A DNA stretch of 12,477 nucleotides from FW021-bin31 sp964422465 (GTDB taxonomy: Bacteria; Bacteroidota; Bacteroidia; Chitinophagales; Chitinophagaceae). The position numbers and the translations under genes were made by a program. The notes below the pieces were generated by a model. It was not told the DNA's origin. It ran no database searches and was given only the letters and a program-made list of their open reading frames with translations. The stretch is taken from assembly GCA_964422465.1 (NCBI GenBank), contig CAYRBD010000093.1:1-12477 (forward strand). The letters are read 5' to 3'. Within the stretch, counting starts at the first letter, position 1. Each line of letters opens with the position of its first letter. Positions 6,261 to 12,477 of this stretch are shown here, one piece after another.

Positions 6261-7581
6261 TAAAAAGAAACACGTCTTTTATGTGCTTTTAAGGGTGCTG
6301 TTTTTGTTTCTGACCCTTTTAGCGCTCTCCTATTTTTTATTGAAGAAACATTGGGGATTTGCTTTGTTCGTCCTGCCTTTTTTAGTTTGGGCGGTAAGTT
6401 ATTTTATCCATTATACCAATCGCATCAATCGTGAGGTAGCCGAATTCTTAGAAGCGTTGCATTACCGGGATTTTACCAGGCAGTATGCGATACAAAAATC
6501 TCCTATGGCATTACAGCCCTTGCGACAGGGATTTAATAAGATCAATAAAACTTTTAAACACATAAGCCGTGAGAAAGAAATTCAATATCAGTATCTTCAA
6601 CAGATGCTGGAATTGATGGATACCGGTATTCTTTCTTTTGAAATAGACAGTGGAAAAACGATGTGGATGAATGAGGCTTTGAAACAGTTGCTGGATATTC
6701 CCTATTTAAAAAATATACAACGACTGGAAAAACACCATCAGGTGCTTCTGGTTCTTTTAAAAGAACTGAAAACGGGAGAAAGCCGGGTTATTACGCTGAA
6801 AAAGAACGATAGCAGCATCAAAGCCCTTCTGAATGTATCAGTATTTCAAACAGATGGGAGCATATACAAGCTGGTGGCTTTTCACAATGTGAGTGAGGCC
6901 CTGGATGAAACAGAAGCAATGGCCTGGCAAAAGCTATTGAGTGTAATGACCCATGAAATCATGAATTCCGTGGCGCCTATTGCTTCGCTGGCTGATACAT
7001 TGAAGAAAAGATTACAGCAGAAAGGCGACAACCTGTACGAAGATCTGAAGTTGGGGATGGATACCATTAAACGAAGGAGCGAAGGGCTAACCAAATTTGC
7101 AGATACCTACCGGAATCTGAGTAGAATATCCCGACTCAATAAAACGGATATTTTAGTTAGAGACTTGTTTGAAAACATTTATCTGCTGATGGAACCTACT
7201 TTACAACAAAAAAATATTGAACTGGAGATCGTGTTACAGGAAACAGATATCCGGATGGAGGCTGACCAAAGTCTTATGGAACAGGTGCTGATCAACTTAA
7301 TATTAAATGCGGTGGAAGCGGTTAAAGATCAATTAAAACCGGTCATTACCCTGTCGGCGGGTTATGAAAATAACAAGCCTTTTATTGCAGTTACAGATAA
7401 TGGAAGCGGCATAACGGAAGAATTGTCAGATAAAATATTTATTCCCTTTTTTAGTACCAGGAAAAATGGAAATGGCATCGGGTTGAGCCTTTGTAAACAA
7501 ATCATGATATTACATGGCGGCGTTATCCGGGTGCATACCCGGGAAGGAGAGGGTACCTCCTTTCAACTAATACTAAATTAG
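6250..7581 (+). CDS. Membrane-anchored sensor histidine kinase, partner of the NtrC-type regulator
   Basis: Inner-membrane sensor kinase of 443 residues that should autophosphorylate on His and pass phosphate to D56 of the regulator. Two TM helices (about 9-31 and 35-55) are joined by only a few residues (KKHW), so there is almost no periplasmic sensor; the signal is probably membrane or cytoplasmic. A linker and PAS-like domain run about 60-215 (ELMDTGILSFEIDSGKTMWMNEALKQLL). DHp: SVMTHEIMNSVAPI with H235. HATPase: N box NLILNAVEA (N353), G1 DNGSGI (383-388), F box IFIPFFSTR, G2 NGNGIGLSL (406-414). All catalytic boxes are intact. The arrangement resembles the NtrY-like kinases paired with NtrC-type regulators in Bacteroidota. 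The start overlaps the regulator stop by 11 bp. It ends 30 bp before the convergent ABC ATPase gene, with no recognisable terminator between. Confidence 0.95.
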   Translation: MTFDKKKHVFYVLLRVLFLFLTLLALSYFLLKKHWGFALFVLPFLVWAVSYFIHYTNRINREVAEFLEALHYRDFTRQYAIQKSPMALQPLRQGFNKINKTFKHISREKEIQYQYLQQMLELMDTGILSFEIDSGKTMWMNEALKQLLDIPYLKNIQRLEKHHQVLLVLLKELKTGESRVITLKKNDSSIKALLNVSVFQTDGSIYKLVAFHNVSEALDETEAMAWQKLLSVMTHEIMNSVAPIASLADTLKKRLQQKGDNLYEDLKLGMDTIKRRSEGLTKFADTYRNLSRISRLNKTDILVRDLFENIYLLMEPTLQQKNIELEIVLQETDIRMEADQSLMEQVLINLILNAVEAVKDQLKPVITLSAGYENNKPFIAVTDNGSGITEELSDKIFIPFFSTRKNGNGIGLSLCKQIMILHGGVIRVHTREGEGTSFQLILN

Positions 7582-7611
7582 TAGTTTAAAATAGAGGTGA
7601 GGGATATGGGT

Positions 7612-8334
7612 TTAAAATGAACCGGCGGAATCTTCCGGAACTGCTGAGAAAAAGGTTTCTAATTCTCTGAGCGTTTCCGGGTTTGTATAGAGGTCTTTTT
7701 CTACTTTCCCTTTGTGTAGAGCTACAATACGGTTGCAGACTTCAGTAGTATGCATCAGGTCATGGCTGGAAATTAGAAAGGTCTGTTTCCCCGTGGCTGT
7801 TATTTTTTTGAAAATAGCTTTCAGGCGAAATTGAGTGGTCGGGTCCAGGTTAGCAAAGGGCTCGTCCAGTATGACTACTTCAGGGTCTCCAATCAGAGCA
7901 CCCACGATCCCGACTTTCTTTTGGTTTCCCCTGGATAAGTCCCGGATGTATTTTTTCTGTTTCAGAATTTCATCATCAAAAAAAGAAAGAAAGGGAGAGA
8001 GAAAGGTTTCTACATCTGCCTTATTCTGTCCACGCAATTCGCCGATAAAATAAAAATATTCTTCCGGAGTAAGATATCCTATCAGGAAAGATTCATCTAA
8101 AAATGCGCTGGTAAACGGCTTCCATTCTTCACTCTTGTTGACGACAATGTTGTTGTTGATAACTTGTCCGGAACTGGGAGAGATCAGGTCCAATAGCAAG
8201 CTGAAAAAGGTGGTTTTCCCGGCTCCGTTGTTTCCCACCAATCCAAAACATTCGCCATCCGGAATGGTTAACTCTGGTATATCCAATACACATTTTTCAC
8301 CATAAATTTTTTGAAGATTAGAAGCTTGTAGCAT
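7612..8334 (-). CDS. ABC transporter ATP-binding protein, partner of the DUF5687-like protein
   Basis: Cytoplasmic ATPase of 240 residues that powers an exporter. Walker A GNNGAGKT (34-41), signature LSRGNQKK (133-140), Walker B VVILDE (153-158) with D-loop ANLD, and switch H191 in ISSHD are all present. The Q-loop region reads AFLDESFLIGYLTPEEY (77-93): the Gln position seems to be Asp or Glu, as in many ABC-2-type export ATPases. It follows the DUF5687-like gene by 2 bp (stop TAA, TT, then ATG), so the two are one transcript and probably one complex. The substrate is not evident. The ATG at 8334 gives a standard N-terminus (MLQASNLQKIYG). ABC-2 bacteriocin or lipid exporters have similar ATPases, so only the neighbour gives specificity. 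Confidence 0.95.
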   Translation of the reverse strand: MLQASNLQKIYGEKCVLDIPELTIPDGECFGLVGNNGAGKTTFFSLLLDLISPSSGQVINNNIVVNKSEEWKPFTSAFLDESFLIGYLTPEEYFYFIGELRGQNKADVETFLSPFLSFFDDEILKQKKYIRDLSRGNQKKVGIVGALIGDPEVVILDEPFANLDPTTQFRLKAIFKKITATGKQTFLISSHDLMHTTEVCNRIVALHKGKVEKDLYTNPETLRELETFFSAVPEDSAGSF

Positions 8335-8336
8335 AA

Positions 8337-9800
8337 TTATTGTTGTTTGTAGGCTTGCAGGGTTGAATATTTTTCTTTTTTATAAATACGTTCTATCTGC
8401 CGGAATACTTTGTTTCTGAATGCCAGCCCCAACAACCCCACGATGGCTATTGAGAAGAAACCTATGGTTTCATTAAACAGTCCGTAGAAAATATAAAAGA
8501 TGAGAATCGGCAGCAGGAACTTGGGCAGCGATAGCAATATGCTTCTTATATTGATCGCCTTTTTGTTGCCGAAAGGCTTTTTTGAAACTTCCAGGTCAAT
8601 AGGAGTTTTAACATAAGCGCCGCTTAATAAAGTAACATGTGCATTGATCCCGATATTGTAAATACCTCCGGCGAGAATGGCAAGATAATATCGGCTTCCT
8701 ATGAAAAGATAAAAAACAGAAAGCATCATTGAAAGGAGAGTAGCCACTACCATGAGCCACCATTTGGAAGCCAGGTATTCCTGATATTTAATGTTTTGAC
8801 TCATCATAAGCGGGTAGTAAGCGCTGTCCCAGCTGGGTACCAGGCCGCCAAAATTAAAGAGAAATCCGCCGGAGGTGAAAATACTGGCAAAAACGATCAT
8901 GGCTTCAGAATCTTTATAAGTCGGATTGGTAAAAAAGATCAGCCCGTAAAATAAAAATACGAGGCTGGAAAACAAGGTGTTTCTGGAACGCTTGTTTCGG
9001 AGAATAAGTTTCAAATCGTTTTTCATAAAGGTGCCCATCAGGCCGTAACGGTTGAGCCAGGCAAACTCCGTTGCGCGGGTGGAACGGCTCTTTTTTTGGA
9101 CTGCATCATCAAGATAAAGGGATTTATAGAAATATTGATAGCAGAATTTGTAGATTACCACCAGGGCCAGCCAGATGAAAGCTATCGTCCAGGGGGTATT
9201 GTAGAAGCTCTGGAAGACCGGTCCGGTATAAAGGGTGATGTCCAGATAATGATAATATTGCAGGCCAATCAGAGCAGCCAGTACAATCGCTAAACCGATA
9301 AAAACACCATTTTTGTTGTTGACCATCAGGTTCAGGTAATTGTTGAAATAGGTAATTCCCACGAAAGCCAGATGCCAGCAAATCACACCGACAATACTGT
9401 ATCCATTTATTAACAGCGCAATAGAAAAAGGAATAAAAAAGAACAGCGGATAAAAGTTAAAGAAAGAAAAGGCGGATTTTCCCAATAAATAATGAGTGAG
9501 GGTCGTCTTCTTTATAGGCTGGCTTAAAAGAGGCCTGACCCACATAACCGGGTTTTTTTGAAAAACATAGCGAATGATCAAATCAAATATCCACCAATAG
9601 ATCAGGTACCGGTTAATGGTTGCCAGCGGTTCCAGCCCTTCTTTTTTTATACTGTAGAAAGCTGAAATCCCCAGAGACAGGATCATCAAGGCATAAAACA
9701 GGGCTACTACACCCCCGATAATCTTAAATGTCATGTTGACTTTGAAAGAGGCGGCCCTGAGAAAGGATTTCCATTCCAGTTGAATAAATCTTCTAATCAT
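8337..9800 (-). CDS. DUF5687-like polytopic membrane protein, likely ABC exporter membrane subunit
   Basis: Hydrophobic protein of 487 residues from the ATG at 9800. About ten TM segments can be seen, near 24-50, 66-82, 110-133, 136-155, 165-182, 203-222, 277-291, 302-322, 347-368, with more between 372 and 460. A cytoplasmic loop at 225-275 is basic and contains MKNDLKLILRNKR, followed by the conserved-looking stretch SWDSAYYPLMMSQNIKYQEYL (323-343). Size, layout and the adjacent ATPase match the Bacteroidota family I know as DUF5687, whose function is not established; I recalled it rather than searched. The likely role is the membrane subunit of an ABC-2-like exporter. The frame extends upstream to a GTG at 9842 (14 more residues, MHPPSTGKTENLLL). 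That extension is polar and low in conservation, while MIRRFIQLEWKSF is a natural family start, so 9800 is chosen. A -7 box at 9860-9867 allows either start. Confidence 0.82.
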   Translation of the reverse strand: MIRRFIQLEWKSFLRAASFKVNMTFKIIGGVVALFYALMILSLGISAFYSIKKEGLEPLATINRYLIYWWIFDLIIRYVFQKNPVMWVRPLLSQPIKKTTLTHYLLGKSAFSFFNFYPLFFFIPFSIALLINGYSIVGVICWHLAFVGITYFNNYLNLMVNNKNGVFIGLAIVLAALIGLQYYHYLDITLYTGPVFQSFYNTPWTIAFIWLALVVIYKFCYQYFYKSLYLDDAVQKKSRSTRATEFAWLNRYGLMGTFMKNDLKLILRNKRSRNTLFSSLVFLFYGLIFFTNPTYKDSEAMIVFASIFTSGGFLFNFGGLVPSWDSAYYPLMMSQNIKYQEYLASKWWLMVVATLLSMMLSVFYLFIGSRYYLAILAGGIYNIGINAHVTLLSGAYVKTPIDLEVSKKPFGNKKAINIRSILLSLPKFLLPILIFYIFYGLFNETIGFFSIAIVGLLGLAFRNKVFRQIERIYKKEKYSTLQAYKQQ

Positions 9801-9859
9801 AAGGAGCAGGTTTTCTGTTTTACCCGTTGATGGGGGGTGCACAAGAGTGCTTCTTAGAG

Positions 9860-9867
9860 CAAATGTA
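9860..9867 (-). promoter_or_regulatory. Bacteroidota -7 box (TACATTTG) for the DUF5687/ABC operon
   Basis: The minus strand has TACATTTG, an exact match to TAnnTTTG. The start of transcription would be near 9853, giving a leader of about 53 nt to the ATG at 9800, or 11 nt to the GTG at 9842. No clear TTG is seen near -33, which may point to a need for an activator; a palindrome lies at about -65 to -84. Confidence 0.55.
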
Positions 9868-9917
9868 TAAATATTTCGTTAATAGAATGAGGTATTAAAG
9901 TCGCTTGATATTTATTG

Positions 9918-9937
9918 CAGTTGACTTTAGTCAACTG
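9918..9937. repeat. Perfect 20-bp palindrome, candidate operator
   Basis: CAGTTGACT and its exact reverse complement AGTCAACTG flank a 2-base centre TT. With one G/T mismatch the symmetry extends two more pairs on each side (TTGCAGTTGACT and AGTCAACTGTAA). It sits in the 201-bp gap between recQ and the DUF5687-like gene. There is no T-run on either side and the centre is too short for a normal loop, so a protein-binding site at about -65 to -84 of the exporter promoter is more likely than an intrinsic terminator. The rest of the gap shows nothing else recognisable. Confidence 0.6.
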
Positions 9938-10001
9938 TAAAAGAGGATAACAAAGCATATGGGCTTTAGGTACATTTAAGGTAGCTTATCTGATGCCTAA
10001 T

Positions 10002-11933
10002 TCATTTACCTCCAATCCATCGTAACTTTTGATGTTCGTCAATTTTTATCTGTTCTTCATCCAATAGTTTCCGGAGCGCCTGAAGGACAAATTCTTTTTC
10101 GGAGGAAGCGTAGGGGGCCATAAGTTCTTCGACCGTGGATTCCTTTTCTGTGATTTCATTTTTTAGCCGTGGATACATTTTTTCCGGGCGATAGGTTTTC
10201 CCGGAAATTTTTTTCTTTCGGATACAGACATCACAAATACCACAGGCCGGACTGTTTTTTTCATTAAAATAGGCCAGCAACATCCGGCTTCTGCAAACAT
10301 TTTCTTCTTTTGCATATTGAATAATGGCCTGAATACGACTTTCATAGGCAGCCTTTCGGAGATTGATCCTTTTAAAATTGAGTCGGAGTTGATCAACGGC
10401 TACCCGGTTTTCTGCAAAATAGATTTGCGGCCGGTCTTTTTGAGGAACATAATGCAGGATGCCATATTGCTGCAGTTGCCCCCATTGATTCACCACCTCT
10501 TTATAAGGTAACTTTAAAAGACGACCTGCCTGCTTTTCATTTACAGAAACATAGTCGCTGAAAATTCCCTCATAGGTGCGGAGCAGGCATTTGATCATTG
10601 GCGTGAGCTTGGGTTTTTCATTTTCGAATGCATACAGTTCTCCTTTTGATACCGTGAAACTGATTCGCGGGGGAAGAAAAACGCTTTCTGTAAAAGTCAG
10701 GATATTTTCCTGTTCTAATAATTTCAATACTGCGCTTACCTGCAGGATATGCTGATTGAATTTTTCACTAAAATCTTTTAAATCAAAGTCAAAATATTGC
10801 CCTTCTCCACTTCCGGCAGGAAGCCTGAGGTAACTCACCAGGCCCCGGTATATTTCTTTTATTTTATTGAAAGGAGGAAATTGAAGCGCTACACTTTGTT
10901 GTAAAATCTGCAACTCATTTTCATTATAAAGCAGAATCGCATAAGCACGTTGCCCGTCTCTGCCGGCGCGCCCGGCTTGTTGATAATAGGCCTCCGGGCT
11001 TTCGGGAATGTCGTAATGAATAACTGTCCGTACATCGGGTTTATCTATACCCATTCCAAAAGCATTTGTACAAACAATGACTCGTGTTTTTCCTCTGACC
11101 CAGTCTTCCTGCTTTTGATTGCGCAAGGCAGAAGTAAGCCCTGCATGATAATAATCAGCAGAAACCCCGGCTTCGGTAAGTTGCCCCGCAACTTTCTGGG
11201 TGCGCCTGCGGCTGCGGCAGAAGACAATGCTGCTGCCGGGAACTTTAGACAGGATATCCTCCACCTTTTGTGGTTTGTTGGCTTCCTGAAATACGGAGTA
11301 AGACAGGTTTTCCCGGAAAAAACTTTTAACCAGTACATTTTCATTCCTGAAAAGGAGTTTCTCCCGGATATCGGCTTTTACCCTTTGCGTAGCCGTTGCC
11401 GTTATCGCCAGGATGGGAATTTTCGGAAGATGGCCCCTTAATTCTCCTATTTTTAAATAAGCGGGGCGAAAGTCGTACCCCCATTGAGAGATGCAATGTG
11501 CCTCATCTACGGTAATGAGGCTGATGGCCAGGTCTTGTAAATAATCCAGAAATAATTCGGATTGCAGGCGTTCGGGAGAAAGATAGAGGAATTTATAAGG
11601 GCCATACAATGCATTTTGAAAGGTTCTTTCTACCTCTTTGAAGGTCATTCCAGAGTGAACCGCCAAGGCCGGAATTCCTTTTTTCTTCAAATGAGCAACC
11701 TGGTCTTTCATAAGAGAAATCAGTGGCGTAACCACCAGACAAAGCCCTTCCATGCAAAGAGCAGGTATTTGAAAGCACAGCGATTTTCCGCCGCCCGTGG
11801 GCATAAGCGCCAGGGTATCCCGGCCTGTTAAAACTGATTCAATAACCTCTTGCTGAAGAGGCCGGAATCCAGGATATCCCCAGTATTTTTTTAAAGTCTG
11901 AAGCGCAATTTCCTGTATTTGATTATTCTCCAT
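10002..11933 (-). CDS. recQ: RecQ-family ATP-dependent DNA helicase, short form without HRDC
   Basis: 3'-5' superfamily 2 DNA helicase acting in recombination and fork repair. Motif 0 with YPGFRPLQQEVI (20-31); Walker A PTGGGKS (45-51); DEAH box VDEAHC (142-147) followed by the aromatic-rich loop ISQWGYDFRPAY; SAT-like motif ITATAT (177-182); motif V AFGMGIDKPDVR (291-302); motif VI YYQQAGRAGRDG (316-327). The RecQ C-terminal zinc site is C547, C564, C567 and C570 (CRSRML and later CGICDVC). The last 70 residues (about 574-643) are a lysine- and glutamate-rich tail, possibly a reduced winged-helix remnant; no HRDC domain is seen. At 643 residues it is shorter than HRDC-containing RecQ and fits the second, short RecQ that many Bacteroidota carry. 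The ATG at 11933 overlaps the upstream lpxH-like stop by 11 bp, so translation is probably coupled. Confidence 0.95.
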   Translation of the reverse strand: MENNQIQEIALQTLKKYWGYPGFRPLQQEVIESVLTGRDTLALMPTGGGKSLCFQIPALCMEGLCLVVTPLISLMKDQVAHLKKKGIPALAVHSGMTFKEVERTFQNALYGPYKFLYLSPERLQSELFLDYLQDLAISLITVDEAHCISQWGYDFRPAYLKIGELRGHLPKIPILAITATATQRVKADIREKLLFRNENVLVKSFFRENLSYSVFQEANKPQKVEDILSKVPGSSIVFCRSRRRTQKVAGQLTEAGVSADYYHAGLTSALRNQKQEDWVRGKTRVIVCTNAFGMGIDKPDVRTVIHYDIPESPEAYYQQAGRAGRDGQRAYAILLYNENELQILQQSVALQFPPFNKIKEIYRGLVSYLRLPAGSGEGQYFDFDLKDFSEKFNQHILQVSAVLKLLEQENILTFTESVFLPPRISFTVSKGELYAFENEKPKLTPMIKCLLRTYEGIFSDYVSVNEKQAGRLLKLPYKEVVNQWGQLQQYGILHYVPQKDRPQIYFAENRVAVDQLRLNFKRINLRKAAYESRIQAIIQYAKEENVCRSRMLLAYFNEKNSPACGICDVCIRKKKISGKTYRPEKMYPRLKNEITEKESTVEELMAPYASSEKEFVLQALRKLLDEEQIKIDEHQKLRWIGGK

Positions 11934-12477
11934 ACTTCTTTAAAGCCATGTTTTCTCCGTCAAAAACCGCGTAGGTAAAGTGATTTAACCAGTCTCCAAG
12001 ATTGATTAACCGACTGTTTTTGGGCAAAGGAAAGTCCATGGGGAGATGCCGGTGTCCAAAAACGAAATAATCTACCTCTGTTGTTTTGAGGGTGTCTTTG
12101 GCATATTGAATGAGCCATTCTTTATCTTCTCCCAAAAAGACCTGTTGTTCGGTGAACATCCTGCTTTTTTTGCTGAACCGATCTGCAATCGAAATGCCCC
12201 ATCTCGGAGGGAGTGCTGCAAAAAAACGCCGGGTATTTTTGCTGCTCAGAAACTTTTTTAATCGCTTATATCCCTTGTCTCCGGGACCCAGCCCATCGCC
12301 ATGACCAATATAAAAGATTTTGTTCTCTATTTCAAATATATGGGGATGCGTATAAACGGGAATGTGGAGTTCTTCTTCAAAATAACCGTCCATCCACATG
12401 TCATGGTTTCCTGTGAAAATAGAAAGGCCTATTCCCTTGTCAGAAAGTCTGGCCAGTTCTCCCAGCAACCGGGTATA
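11923..12477 (-). CDS. lpxH: LpxH-like UDP-2,3-diacylglucosamine diphosphatase, N-terminus outside the window
   Basis: Metallophosphoesterase that cleaves UDP-2,3-diacylglucosamine to lipid X and UMP in lipid A synthesis, at the inner face of the inner membrane. 184 residues are visible and the frame stays open to the right edge (it enters as Y-T-R-L-L-G-E-L), so the gene is 5' partial. Calcineurin-like metal motifs seen: GNHDMW, then IGHGDGLGPGD, and FGHRH near the end; the first motif (D-x-H at the N-terminus) lies outside. The insert KGYKRLKKFLSSKNTRRFFAALPP with RFSKKSR resembles the lipid-binding cap of LpxH. The family is about 240-260 residues, so about 60-75 are missing. The stop TAA at 11923-11925 falls inside the recQ start region, an 11-bp overlap. 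Another metallophosphoesterase of the same superfamily is possible but less likely. Confidence 0.87.
   Translation of the reverse strand, partial: YTRLLGELARLSDKGIGLSIFTGNHDMWMDGYFEEELHIPVYTHPHIFEIENKIFYIGHGDGLGPGDKGYKRLKKFLSSKNTRRFFAALPPRWGISIADRFSKKSRMFTEQQVFLGEDKEWLIQYAKDTLKTTEVDYFVFGHRHLPMDFPLPKNSRLINLGDWLNHFTYAVFDGENMALKKYGE

Noticed and set aside
7571..7583. Small palindrome TACTAAATTAGTA at the kinase stop codon as a terminator between convergent genes
   Set aside because: Six AT-rich pairs with a 1-base centre and no T-run; too weak to call a terminator.
9801..9842. 14-codon GTG-started extension of the DUF5687-like protein
   Set aside because: Polar extension before a natural membrane-protein start; retained only as an alternative.
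10950..11441. 163-residue plus-strand open frame inside recQ
   Set aside because: Antisense to intact helicase motifs; no recognisable domain or start signal.

Overview
This window looks like Bacteroidota chromosome, most plausibly a Chitinophagaceae-type genome. The evidence is MacB/FtsX-type permeases of about 790 residues in tandem, a DUF5687-like membrane protein paired with an ABC ATPase, a Bacteroidota-style LpxH, scarce Shine-Dalgarno sequences, and several matches to the Bacteroidota sigma-factor -7 box TAnnTTTG. Family assignments come from reading motifs; no database search was run.

Left part (1-4255): two paralogous MacB/FtsX-type permeases lie head to tail on the minus strand. 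The downstream one is cut by the left edge. It stays open through all 556 visible codons, so it is a real partial gene. Upstream of the first permease is a compact regulatory region: a -24/-12 sequence resembling a sigma-54 promoter (4127-4143) and, 50 bp further upstream, two 21-bp identical repeats at a 22-bp period (4193-4235).

Middle (4256-7581, plus strand): a small antitoxin-like gene overlaps a PIN-domain gene that has lost its N-terminus and first catalytic aspartate, probably a decaying VapBC-type pair. After 47 bp come a complete NtrC-family sigma-54 response regulator and an overlapping membrane-anchored histidine kinase. My reading is that this two-component system activates the divergent permease operon through the tandem repeats, with the toxin-antitoxin remnant lying between regulator and target. 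That link is inference.

Right part (7612-12477, all minus strand): an exporter pair of a DUF5687-like membrane protein and an ABC ATPase (2 bp apart), convergent with the kinase. Its promoter region has a clear -7 box and, upstream, a perfect 20-bp palindrome. Further upstream, a short RecQ-family helicase without an HRDC domain overlaps by 11 bp the end of an LpxH-like UDP-2,3-diacylglucosamine hydrolase gene that runs off the right edge.

No rRNA, tRNA, CRISPR array, transposase or convincing intrinsic terminator was seen. The least ordinary elements are the putative kinase/NtrC/sigma-54/tandem-repeat circuit for an efflux permease, the truncated PIN toxin, and the palindrome before the DUF5687 exporter. 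None is clearly a wholly new system.
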